Source: Benzoatithermus flavus (GTDB taxonomy: Bacteria; Pseudomonadota; Alphaproteobacteria; Geminicoccales; Geminicoccaceae). Taken from it: 64,000 nucleotides of DNA. Made by a program: the position numbers and the translations under genes. The DNA lies in the NCBI RefSeq assembly GCF_037908215.1, contig NZ_JBBLZC010000014.1, positions 1 to 64,000 on the forward strand, read 5' to 3'. Shown here piece after piece: positions 32,566 to 40,380 of this stretch (positions are counted from its first letter, which is position 1; the number at the start of each line of letters is the position of its first letter). The notes below the pieces were generated by a model. It made no database searches and had not been told where the DNA came from. It was given only the letters and a program-made list of their open reading frames with translations.

Positions 32566-33888
32566 TCAGCCCTCGCGAAAAGCCTCCTTCATGCGGAAGA
32601 TGCGGTCGGTGAGGTAGGAGAGAATCGTCCGCTCGCCCACCTTGAGCTCGACGTCGACCACCATGCCGGGGACCACGTCGTGCTCGCCCCGTGCGCGGCC
32701 GAGATGGTCGCGCGCGGTCACCACCGTGATGCCGTAGGCGAGCTCGCCCGTGCGCGGGTCCGGCGTGGCATCGGCGTTGACCTTTTGCAAGGTACCCTCC
32801 AGGCTGCCGTAGCGCAGATAGTCGAACGCCCGCACCTTCACGGTCGCCGGCATGCCGGGCCGGAGCCGGCCGACATCCTGATTCGCGACCCTGGCCTCGA
32901 CGACGAGGCCCTCGGCGTCCGGCACGAGCTTCATCAGCGTCTCCTGCGGTGCCACCGCCTGGCCGGGGGCCGTGACCGTGATCTCCTGGACGATGCCGGG
33001 CGCCGGCGCGGTGACGACGAGATCGTCGAGCAGCGTCGCCTGCGCCCGGAGCTGCTCGGCCAGCTGGTCGCGCTCGGCCGAGACGGCCCCGAGTTCGGCC
33101 AGCACCTCGGAGCGGTGCTCCTTGTCCAGGCTGTCGAGCCGGCTCTCGCTTTCGGCCAGCGCCGAGCGCGCCGCGGCGAGCGCCGCCTCGGCCTTCGCGA
33201 GCTCGCCCTCGTTGTCGCTGAGCTGCTTTTGCACCTGCACGAGCTTCAGAGTCGGATAGAGTCCGCGCTCGTTGAGCGCCTGCACCGCTTCCTGCTGCTG
33301 CTTCAGCAGGGTCAGGCTGTTGCGCAGGCGCCCGACCTCGGCGGCCGCGGTCCTGAGCTCGTCGCGGCGGGTCTGGATCACCCGCTCCTGCGCCTCACGC
33401 CGGCTGCGCTGGGCGGCGTCGCGCGCCTCGAGCAGCGCCCGCTGCGCCGCCACGAGATCGGGCCGCGCCTCGGCCAGAGCGGGTTCGACCTCGAGCGCGC
33501 GGCCTTCGGCCTCGGCGGCGAGGCGGGCGGCCTCGATCGTGCGCATCTGCAGCCGGCCCAGGCGCTCGGCGTGCTCGCTGCGGGCGACCTCGCCATCGAA
33601 GGTGACGAGCGGCGCCCCCGCCTCGACCCGCTGGCCCTCGCGCACGTGGATCGCGACCACCCGGCCGCCGTGCGGATGGTTCACGATCTTCACCCGGCCG
33701 GCGGGCTCGACCGTGCCCGTGGCCCGGACCACCTCGTCGACCTCGGCCCAGGCGAGCCAGCCGAGAAGGGCGAGGACGAGGGCGGCGATGGTGGCGATGA
33801 GCGCTCCCGCCAGGAGCGGCAGCTTCGCGTCGAGCAGCGCCGCCGCATCCTCGGGCGGCTCTGGGACCTCGATAGCGGCATCGGCCAT
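32566..33888 (-). CDS. type I secretion membrane-fusion protein (HlyD family)
   Basis: 440 residues. It links the inner-membrane ABC exporter to an outer-membrane TolC-type channel. Seen: one N-terminal transmembrane helix (LIATIAALVLALLGWLAWAE), a biotinyl/lipoyl-like half-motif HPHGGRVVAIHVREGQRVEA (about 71-90), a long alpha-helical coiled-coil hairpin (about 110-290, rich in Glu/Ala/Arg/Leu), the second half APAPGIVQEITVTAPGQAVA, and the C-terminal beta barrel. It lies 19 bases downstream of the exporter ATPase gene, on the same strand. No TolC gene or recognisable exported substrate lies in the window. Confidence 0.93.
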   Translation of the reverse strand: MADAAIEVPEPPEDAAALLDAKLPLLAGALIATIAALVLALLGWLAWAEVDEVVRATGTVEPAGRVKIVNHPHGGRVVAIHVREGQRVEAGAPLVTFDGEVARSEHAERLGRLQMRTIEAARLAAEAEGRALEVEPALAEARPDLVAAQRALLEARDAAQRSRREAQERVIQTRRDELRTAAAEVGRLRNSLTLLKQQQEAVQALNERGLYPTLKLVQVQKQLSDNEGELAKAEAALAAARSALAESESRLDSLDKEHRSEVLAELGAVSAERDQLAEQLRAQATLLDDLVVTAPAPGIVQEITVTAPGQAVAPQETLMKLVPDAEGLVVEARVANQDVGRLRPGMPATVKVRAFDYLRYGSLEGTLQKVNADATPDPRTGELAYGITVVTARDHLGRARGEHDVVPGMVVDVELKVGERTILSYLTDRIFRMKEAFREG

Positions 33889-33907
33889 GCAGCGCGCTCC
33901 CGTCCGC

Positions 33908-36058
33908 CTACTGCACGGCCTGCAGGCCGCCGCGGGCTGCGCGCATCCTGGTGAGCGCCAAGACCTCGCCCGCCGTGCCGGTATGCACGATGCGACCCTG
34001 CTCGAGCAGGATCACCCGGTCACAGGCCTGGAGCACGGCCGGCCGGTGCGTCACGACCAGGACCGTGCGGCCACTGCCGGCGCGCTTGATGTTGGTGAGA
34101 AGATAGGCCTCGGCCGTCGGATCGAGGGCGCTGGTCGCCTCGTCCAACACCAGGATGCGCGGGTTGCGCACGATGGCGCGGGCGATCGAGACGAGCTGCC
34201 GCTGACCGAGCGACAGGCCGCTCCCGCGCTCGCCGAGCACGGTCTCGTAGCCGTCGGGCAGGCGGCGGATGAAGTCGTCCGCTCCCACGAAGCGCGCCGC
34301 GGCCACGATCCGCGCGAACGACCGGTCGGCGGCGCCCATGCCGATGTTCTCGGCGATGGTACCGGAAAAGAGCTGGACCTCCTGCGGCACCACGCCGATC
34401 TGGTGGCGGAAGGCGGCAGGCGGCAGGCTCCTGAGGTCGGCGCCATCGAGCAGCACCTGTCCTGCCTCCGGGACTTCGAGCCCGATCAGGAGCTTGGTGA
34501 GCGTGCTCTTGCCCGAGCCGGGTGGGCCGGCGATACCGAGCATGGTGCCGGGGGCCACCTCGAGGCTCACCTGCTCGAGCGCCGGCAGCTTCGCGGCCGG
34601 ATAGCGGAACGTGACCGCCTCGGCCCGCAGCCTGCCCTGGACCTGGAGCCGGCTCACCGGATGCCGCCCGGCCGCCTCGGTGCGCTCGGCCAGAAGCTCG
34701 TCGAGCCGGCGCACGGCCTCGCGTGCCTGCTGGAATTGGCTCCAGGCGAGCGCCATCTGCCGCATCGGCGCGAGAGCCCGCGCCGAGAGCAGCGAGGTCG
34801 CGACGAGAGCACCGATGCTGAGCTCGCCCGCCACGATCAACCGCGCACCCAGATAGACCAGAACCAGCGCGGTGAAGTGTTGGAGCGCCTGGCCGATGCC
34901 GGCCGCGAGGTGCGCGATGCGCCCGGCCTGGAGCGCCGTCCAGACGCTGCGCACGAGATGGCGCTCGTAGCGGCGCTCCATGTCGGGTTCGAGCGCCAGA
35001 GCCTTGACGGTGAGCGCCTGCGCCACCGCCTCGCCGAGCGCCGCGCTTCTGGCGCTCGCAGCGCGGAACTGTGCTCGCTGCAGCGCGGCCTGGCGCCGCT
35101 GCGCCAGGAACGAGAGCAGGCCGAACACTGGCATGGCGGCGAGGGTCACGAGCCCCAGCACCGGGCTCAGGACGAGGAGGGCAGCGAGGAACAGGCCGAC
35201 GAAGCCGAGATCGACGACGAGGAGCGGGAGCTGGCCGGTGAGGAACTGGCGCAAGGGCTCGAGCTGGCGCAGGCGCTCCAGCATGACGGTGCTGGGCGTG
35301 GCCTCGAAGCTGCGATAGGGCAGATGCAGGATGTGATGCACGAGATCGTCGCCGATCGCGGCCTCCAGCCGCGCCCCGGCATAGGTCGCCACGTAGCCGC
35401 GCAAGCACCGGAGCACGAGCTCGAAGCCGACGAGCGTCACCATACCGATCGCGAGCACATCCAGCGTGCGCAGCGCCGCGTGGCTGATGACCTTGTTGTA
35501 GACGGTCATCATGAAGAGCGGCGTGGCGAGCGCCAGAAGGTTGATCACCACCGAGGCGAGGCCGATCTGCCACAAAGCGCCTCGCGTCCGGCGTTGCAGG
35601 AGCGAGCGCCACAAGCCCGGCATCGCGCCGTCGGCATGTGCCGGGCTCGCCGTGGCGCGGACGATCCTTGCCCCGAGCTTCGCCGCCGCCGCCGGCGTGC
35701 AGGCGGAGGTGCCGCCCCGAACCGGCTCCACGAAGACGAGCTGGTCGTGGGTGCGCCCACGGACCAGCCACGCCTTGCCGGGCTCGCGGCCGATCAGGAG
35801 GAACGGCGTCGGCATGCGCGCGAGTGCCCGCCGGCTCGCGCGCCGATGCTGCAGGGCGAGACCCAGCCGGTCGGCGATTTGCCCGAGCCGGGCGAGCTCC
35901 GCTCCGCCTTTCGGCACGGCCGCGGCCATCCGCAGCTCGGCCTCGCCGAGCGGCCGCTCGAGCTGGCGGCACAGCCGGAGGAAGGCCAAGAGCAGGCTGT
36001 CGGGCCCGCGCTCGACCGGCTTGTCGGGCTCGGGTTGTTGGTGGGTCGCGGCAGCCAT
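33908..36058 (-). CDS. type I secretion ABC exporter (permease/ATPase)
   Basis: 716 residues. Order: an N-terminal domain in the position of the C39 peptidase but without its Cys-His active site (about 15-145, a C39-like docking domain), six transmembrane helices (about 160-440), then the ATPase with Walker A GPPGSGKSTLTK, signature LSLGQRQ (instead of LSGGQ), Walker B RILVLDEATSALD, and switch VTHR (His retained). The inactive C39-like domain points to transport of RTX-type or large repeat proteins rather than bacteriocins with leader cleavage. A possible -10-like TAAAAT lies in the AT-rich stretch at 36108-36125 upstream. Operon with the HlyD-type gene. Confidence 0.93.
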   Translation of the reverse strand: MAAATHQQPEPDKPVERGPDSLLLAFLRLCRQLERPLGEAELRMAAAVPKGGAELARLGQIADRLGLALQHRRASRRALARMPTPFLLIGREPGKAWLVRGRTHDQLVFVEPVRGGTSACTPAAAAKLGARIVRATASPAHADGAMPGLWRSLLQRRTRGALWQIGLASVVINLLALATPLFMMTVYNKVISHAALRTLDVLAIGMVTLVGFELVLRCLRGYVATYAGARLEAAIGDDLVHHILHLPYRSFEATPSTVMLERLRQLEPLRQFLTGQLPLLVVDLGFVGLFLAALLVLSPVLGLVTLAAMPVFGLLSFLAQRRQAALQRAQFRAASARSAALGEAVAQALTVKALALEPDMERRYERHLVRSVWTALQAGRIAHLAAGIGQALQHFTALVLVYLGARLIVAGELSIGALVATSLLSARALAPMRQMALAWSQFQQAREAVRRLDELLAERTEAAGRHPVSRLQVQGRLRAEAVTFRYPAAKLPALEQVSLEVAPGTMLGIAGPPGSGKSTLTKLLIGLEVPEAGQVLLDGADLRSLPPAAFRHQIGVVPQEVQLFSGTIAENIGMGAADRSFARIVAAARFVGADDFIRRLPDGYETVLGERGSGLSLGQRQLVSIARAIVRNPRILVLDEATSALDPTAEAYLLTNIKRAGSGRTVLVVTHRPAVLQACDRVILLEQGRIVHTGTAGEVLALTRMRAARGGLQAVQ

Positions 36059-36193
36059 CCGGAACTCCCTGCGCGGAAATGGCCGACCGACGAGCAGGAC
36101 CGTTAACTGATTATTTTATTTCATACCCGAGCGCAACAACCTTCGATTGAAGACACCCGATGGACCTGCCGCGTTTCCGACAGGAGATGCCGG

Positions 36194-37378
36194 CTAGTCC
36201 AGGGCGTAGACCAGGAACTTGAGGTAGGCGGTCTCGGGCAGCGCCGGATGGACCGGATGATCGGGACCCGCCCCGGCCGAGCGGAGCAGCCGCCCGCCCC
36301 GGCCGGCCTCGCGGATGCCGGCCCAGGTCTCGGCCGCGAACTGGTCCGGCGACACGTGATGCGAGCAGCAGCCGAGGCACAAGAATCCGGGTTCGGTCAC
36401 GAGCGCCGCCGCGAGCCGCGCCAGCTTGCGATAGCCGCGAAGGCCGCTGCCGAGATCCTTCCTGCTCTTCACGAAGGCCGGCGGGTCGGCGATCACCACC
36501 CCGAAGCGGCGCTTCTCTCTGGCGGCCTCGTCGAGGAACGTGAAGGCGTCGGCGCGCTGGAAGCTGCACCGCTCGGCGCTGCCCTGGCGCGCGGCGCTCT
36601 CGGCGGCGAGCGCGAGCGCATGCGCCGAGCCGTCGACGGCGACGACGCTTTTCGCGCCGTGCGCCGCCGCGGTGAGGGCGAAGCCGCCGCAATAGGTGTA
36701 GACGTCAAGCACGGCCTCGCCGCGGCAGAGCCCGGCCGTGAACAGCCGGTTCGGGCGCTGATCGTAGAACCAGCCGGTCTTCTGGCCGCCCAGGGGATCG
36801 GCCGCGAAGGAAAGCCCGTTCTCGATGACCTCGAGCCGCGGGCCGGCCTCGCCCTTCAGCACCCGCACCTCGGCCGGCAGGCCCTCGAGCCCGCGCGAAG
36901 GCGTGTCGTTGCGGGCGATGAGCACCCCAGGGCTCAGCACCTCGTCCAGCGCCTCGACCACGAGCGGCTCGAGTGCATTCATTCCGGCCGTGTTGAGCTG
37001 CACGACCAGCGTGTCGCCGAAGCGGTCGACGACGAGACCGGGCAGCCCGTCGGCCTCGGCATGGACCAGCCGGTAGAAGGGCGCGTCGAACAGCCGCTCG
37101 CGCAGGGCCAGCGCCCTTGCGATTCGCCGGGCGATGAACGCGCGGTCGATCACGGCGTCTTTGTTGCGCGTGAGCAGCCGGGCGGCGATGAGCGAGTGCG
37201 GGTTGAAGTGCGCCACGCCCAGGATCTTGCCGGTCGGCCCCATCAGCCGGACGAGGCTGCCGGGCGGGACAGCCTTCGCGGCCTCGTCCATGCGCAGCTC
37301 GTTGGAGAACAGCCAGGGCGAGCCGTTGCGCAGACGCCGGTCCTCGCCCGGAAGAATCTTGATCGTCGGATAGCTCAT
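36194..37378 (-). CDS. RlmI-like class I rRNA methyltransferase (PUA + SAM domain)
   Basis: 394 residues. Its relatives methylate a cytosine in 23S rRNA using S-adenosylmethionine. Seen: N-terminal PUA domain beginning SYPTIKILPGEDRRL with NGSPWLFSNEL, a central RNA-binding domain (GLPGLVVDRFGDTLVVQ), the SAM-binding motif VLDVYTYCGGFALTAAAHGA, catalytic VIADPPAFVKSRKD, and YRKLARLAAALV. ATG 37378 matches the family; ATG 37384, two codons earlier, is equally possible. The terminal FLCLGCCSHHVSPDQF block is typical. It stands alone downstream of the secretion genes. Confidence 0.9.
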   Translation of the reverse strand: MSYPTIKILPGEDRRLRNGSPWLFSNELRMDEAAKAVPPGSLVRLMGPTGKILGVAHFNPHSLIAARLLTRNKDAVIDRAFIARRIARALALRERLFDAPFYRLVHAEADGLPGLVVDRFGDTLVVQLNTAGMNALEPLVVEALDEVLSPGVLIARNDTPSRGLEGLPAEVRVLKGEAGPRLEVIENGLSFAADPLGGQKTGWFYDQRPNRLFTAGLCRGEAVLDVYTYCGGFALTAAAHGAKSVVAVDGSAHALALAAESAARQGSAERCSFQRADAFTFLDEAAREKRRFGVVIADPPAFVKSRKDLGSGLRGYRKLARLAAALVTEPGFLCLGCCSHHVSPDQFAAETWAGIREAGRGGRLLRSAGAGPDHPVHPALPETAYLKFLVYALD

Positions 37379-37612
37379 CGGCATGGGTCCAAAGGCGCCG
37401 GGCCGCGGAACATCGGGCCTCGAGGCGCGTTTGGCAAGCGTGGACGACGACGGCTGCGGGTCTCGCCGGGTATCGGCTCTGCTCGCGTGGCAGATCGCCG
37501 CAGAGCCGCGTGGTCGCGTTGGCCCGCTCCGGGCCGCCATCTAGCTTCAACGATGACCGGGCAAAATCGTTTTCCGAATGCGAGTTGCGACCTGCGGTGG
37601 TGGAGACGACGG

Positions 37613-37858
37613 ATGGTGCCCCTGCCCGGAGACCAGAACAGGACGCCGGACGAGATGTCCTTCGAGGAAATCGAGCACGAGCTGCGGACGCCCCTGGCCT
37701 CCATCCGCTCGCTCTCCGAGATCATGCGCGACTATCCCGACCTGACCGAGGATCAGCGCCGACGCTTCCTCGAGGTGCTCCTGGTCGAGAACGAGCGCCT
37801 CGCCCGCACGGTCGAGCAGCTCCTGGGCTCCATCGTGCTGCAGAAGGCCCTGAGCTAG
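37613..37858 (+). CDS. stand-alone HisKA-domain protein
   Basis: 81 residues that consist almost entirely of a histidine-kinase dimerisation/phospho-acceptor module: FEEIEHELRTPLASIRSLSE with the H-E-x-R-T-P phosphorylation motif, then EDQRRRFLEVLLVENERLAR TVEQLL. No sensor, HAMP or ATPase domain follows; the stop comes directly after the second helix. The start at ATG 37613 has GGAGA about seven bases upstream. It overlaps convergently by four bases with the ymdB-like gene. It may serve as a phospho-relay or dimerisation partner, or be a truncated kinase kept as an open frame. Confidence 0.7.
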   Translation: MVPLPGDQNRTPDEMSFEEIEHELRTPLASIRSLSEIMRDYPDLTEDQRRRFLEVLLVENERLARTVEQLLGSIVLQKALS

Positions 37859-38676
37859 CCGAGCTCCGCCGGAACCACCGGGCGCAGCCCCTGCCCCAGC
37901 CGCACCGGCTCGATCCGGCGGGCAAGTCCGGTCCGGTCGTCGGTCTCGACGAGGACGGCGCACAGCATGGCTTCGCCCATAGCGGGCATCAGCCGCTGAC
38001 CCGGCACGTCGCTGCGCCAGCGCTGGAGCGAGCCCGCCTTGTCCATCCCGATGACGCTGTCGTAGTCGCCGGTCATGCCGACATCGGTGATGTAGCCCGT
38101 ACCGCCCGGCAGGATACGGGCGTCCGCCGTGGGCACGTGGGTGTGCGTGCCCGCCACCAGCGAGACGCGACCATCCAGGAAGTGGCCGAGTGCCACCTTC
38201 TCGCTCGTGGCCTCGGCATGGACGTCGACCACGATCGCCTGCGCCGTGCCGCCGAGCGCGTGCCGCCTGAGCTCGGCCTCGAGCGTGCGGAACGGGTCGT
38301 CGTAGAGGCCCATGAACAGCCGGCCCAGCACCTGCATCACGACCACCCGCTGGCCCCTGGCCGTGCGCAGCTCGACGACGCCGCGGCCCGGCGTGCCGGG
38401 GGCGAGGTTGAGCGGGCGGATGATGCGCGGCTCGCGGTCGATGTACCCGATCAGCTCGCGCTGGTCCCAGACATGGTTGCCCATGGTGATCGCATCCGCC
38501 CCAGCGGCGAACAGCTCGTTCGCGATCGCGGCGGTGATGCCGTAGCCGCCGGCGGCGTTCTCACCGTTGACGATCGCGACGTCGAGCCGGAGCTGCGCCT
38601 TGAGCCTGGGCAGCTCGGCGATCACGCGGCTGCGGCCGGAACGGCCGACCACGTCGCCGACATAGAGGATGCGCAC
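37855..38676 (-). CDS. YmdB-like metallophosphoesterase (TIGR00282)
   Basis: 273 residues. A calcineurin-fold phosphodiesterase; the Bacillus homologue hydrolyses cyclic nucleotides and influences biofilm and motility decisions. Metal-binding motifs are all present: GDVVGRSGR (Asp), NGENAAGGYGIT, TMGNHVWDQRE, DVHAEATSEK and GTHTHVPTAD. It is full length and lies 25 bases downstream of the 5-formyl-THF cyclo-ligase gene on the same strand. Its 3' end overlaps the HisKA-only gene on the other strand. Confidence 0.93.
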   Translation of the reverse strand: MRILYVGDVVGRSGRSRVIAELPRLKAQLRLDVAIVNGENAAGGYGITAAIANELFAAGADAITMGNHVWDQRELIGYIDREPRIIRPLNLAPGTPGRGVVELRTARGQRVVVMQVLGRLFMGLYDDPFRTLEAELRRHALGGTAQAIVVDVHAEATSEKVALGHFLDGRVSLVAGTHTHVPTADARILPGGTGYITDVGMTGDYDSVIGMDKAGSLQRWRSDVPGQRLMPAMGEAMLCAVLVETDDRTGLARRIEPVRLGQGLRPVVPAELG

Positions 38677-38701
38677 GGTCGCGGGAACTCCGATCAGGCT
38701 C

Positions 38702-39316
38702 CTAGGAGAGGCCCGAAGTGGGCCGCAGCACGACGGGCCCTTCCTCGGTGACGACGAGGTCCAAGGGCACGTCGGTCTCGTCCACGGGCACCTCCGTCAC
38801 CTCCTGGCAGGCGAAGCACAAGCCCACCCGCAGCGGGGCACCCCCCGCGGCTTCGACCGCGTCGAAGGTGCGATCGTAGAAGCCGGCGCCGTAGCCGAGG
38901 CGATGACCGCGGCGGTCGAAGGCCAGAAGCGGGGCGAGCACGATCTCGGGCAGGACCGGCGGCAGCTCCGGCGGCGGCTCCATCACCCCGAACGGCCCCT
39001 GCACGAGCGGCAGGTCCGGGCTCCAGCGATGGAAGACGAGCGGCCGGCCCTTGCCCTGCATGCGCGGCAGGAGCGGCTCGGCGCCGAGCGCGTAAAGGAT
39101 GTGAAGCAATGGCCGCGTGTCGATCTCCTCGGCCAGCGGCCAGAACAGGGAGATGCGCGGCCGCTCGCGGCAGGGCAGATGCCGCAGCACGTGCCAGGCG
39201 ACCGCACGGCTGGCGGCGGCACGCTCCGCGTCGGTCAAGGTCGTCCGCCGTGCGCGCATCTCGCGGCGCAAGGCCCACTTGCGCTCGTCGAGCGCGACAC
39301 CGTCCGGATCAGCCAT
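38702..39316 (-). CDS. 5-formyltetrahydrofolate cyclo-ligase
   Basis: 204 residues. It converts 5-formyl-THF to 5,10-methenyl-THF using ATP, in folate one-carbon metabolism. Seen: KWALRREMRARRTTL (ATP/phosphate binding), the family block APLLAFDRRGHRLGYGAGFYDRTF (about 145-168) and ACQEVTEVPVDETDVPLDLV. ATG 39316 lies directly after the 6S RNA gene. The zapA-6S RNA-cyclo-ligase order is widely conserved in Proteobacteria, and processing of one transcript can supply both. Confidence 0.95.
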   Translation of the reverse strand: MADPDGVALDERKWALRREMRARRTTLTDAERAAASRAVAWHVLRHLPCRERPRISLFWPLAEEIDTRPLLHILYALGAEPLLPRMQGKGRPLVFHRWSPDLPLVQGPFGVMEPPPELPPVLPEIVLAPLLAFDRRGHRLGYGAGFYDRTFDAVEAAGGAPLRVGLCFACQEVTEVPVDETDVPLDLVVTEEGPVVLRPTSGLS

Positions 39317-39324
39317 CCCAGGTC

Positions 39325-39475
39325 CGAAAGAGAAAGTGGCGGCGCCGCCGAAGCCGTTGCGTCGTAGTCGTCCCTGGGACCTGCTACGCAGGTGGGCGCC
39401 GTGTGACGTGGCCACGACCACGACAGGGACAGCTCCCTTTGGAACGAATTAGGCCCGGGGCGATGATTGACGACG
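39325..39475 (-). ncRNA. ssrS: 6S RNA
   Basis: Between zapA and the 5-formyl-THF cyclo-ligase gene, the minus strand carries the characteristic alphaproteobacterial 6S block GCGCCCACCTGCGTAGCAGG, flanked by TTCCAAAGGGAGCTGTCCCT and CCCAGGGACGACTACGAC. GTCGTGGTCG pairs with CGACTACGAC to give the long arm enclosing the bulge that mimics an open promoter and binds sigma70-RNA polymerase. The 3' side ends with the hairpin GGCGGCGCCGCC and a T-rich tail. Ends are approximate (plus or minus about 15 bases). Confidence 0.9.
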
Positions 39476-39510
39476 GGTCACGAACCCAGCAGCCACCGCC
39501 GACCCCCTAG

Positions 39511-39840
39511 TTAGGCCTTCTCGAGCGCCTCGGCAAGCTGCTCGAGTCGCACGGCGACCCGGTCGAGAGCGCTCGCCGCTTCCTCCTCGGCGCGTTTGCT
39601 GTGCTCGCCGAGTGCCGCCTTCAGCCGCTTGATCTCCTCGTAGGCATCCGACAGCTCGTCCGCGATCAAGAGGCTCGTGAGGAGCAGCGCCTTCGCATCG
39701 GAAAGCTGCCCGTGCTGCTGGGCGAGTTTGGAAGCGCAACTGTCGACATAGGCTGCGAGCCGGCGCAGCCGCGACTCCTCGCCGTCGCCGCACTGAAGCT
39801 GATGCCGGCGGCCGTTGATCTGGACATCGACCATTCCCAT
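39511..39840 (-). CDS. zapA: cell division protein ZapA
   Basis: 109 residues. It stabilises FtsZ rings at midcell. Seen: N-terminal VDVQINGRRHQLQCGDGEES, RLRRLAAYVDSCASKLAQQH (family R...LA..VD), LLLTSLLIADELSDAYEEIK, and a C-terminal coiled coil rich in Glu/Ala/Lys. AAGGA precedes ATG 39840. It follows a coiled-coil gene by 12 bases and precedes 6S RNA, the standard alphaproteobacterial arrangement. Confidence 0.93.
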   Translation of the reverse strand: MGMVDVQINGRRHQLQCGDGEESRLRRLAAYVDSCASKLAQQHGQLSDAKALLLTSLLIADELSDAYEEIKRLKAALGEHSKRAEEEAASALDRVAVRLEQLAEALEKA

Positions 39841-39852
39841 GGTGCCGCGTCC

Positions 39853-40140
39853 TTATTCTCCGGCCAGATCGTCGAGCCGGGCAAGCGCCCCGTCGAGCCG
39901 GTCCTCCACCTCTGCGACCACGGCCGCTGCCCGCGCCTGACGCTCGCGCACGGCTTCGAGCTCGCGCCGCAGGCTGTCGCACTCGGCGCGCAGGAGCTCG
40001 CAGTCCCGTTCCAGCGCCGCCCGCTCCAGCGCCGCACGCGGGTCGGCCGCGGAAGCGCCCGCCGACAGGGACCGCAGCGCGCGCTCGAGCCGGCCAAGGG
40101 CTGCTTGCGTGCGCTCCTCGGCGCGATGGAGGACCGACAT
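39853..40140 (-). CDS. coiled-coil protein (DUF4164-like)
   Basis: About 95 residues from ATG 40140; an in-frame ATG 40191 would add 17 residues. It is almost wholly alpha-helical with heptad patterns: RAEERTQAALGRLERALRSL, ALERDCELLRAECDSLRREL, VVAEVEDRLDGALARLDDLA. Position (immediately upstream of zapA, 12-base gap) and shape match the small DUF4164 proteins found beside zapA in many Alphaproteobacteria, suggesting a role near the division ring. The function is not established. Confidence 0.75.
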   Translation of the reverse strand: MSVLHRAEERTQAALGRLERALRSLSAGASAADPRAALERAALERDCELLRAECDSLRRELEAVRERQARAAAVVAEVEDRLDGALARLDDLAGE

Positions 40141-40263
40141 CTCGGGCTGATGATCTCGCCTGTTGTGCCTATTGGCCGAAACTGTTGACACACACCCTTA
40201 ACCCCGTCAACCAACTGCCCGCCATGAGCGTCGTCGCCACGGCGGGCAACCCGCGTGGAGCCC

Positions 40264-40289
40264 GACAAAAAACCCTGTTGCTTTTTGTC
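40264..40289. promoter_or_regulatory. AT-rich inverted repeat upstream of transketolase
   Basis: GACAAAAA (40264-40271) and TTTTTGTC (40282-40289) are perfect inverted arms around a 10-bp spacer, about 90 bases upstream of the tkt start. It could be an operator of the tkt-gap cluster, or a bidirectional terminator for transcription entering from the divergent side. Confidence 0.5.
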
Positions 40290-40380
40290 GCCGCTCGTCC
40301 AGTTTGCGGCCCACCCAAGCGCCTCGCGGCGGCACCGGCCGGTGCCGCCTTCGTGCTACGTCGATCCGGTACCGTCAGCC

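Noticed and set aside
36248..37858. Long plus-strand frame ending with the HisKA protein
   Set aside because: The first 455 codons are antisense to the RlmI-like gene. Only the end from ATG 37613 shows a real domain.
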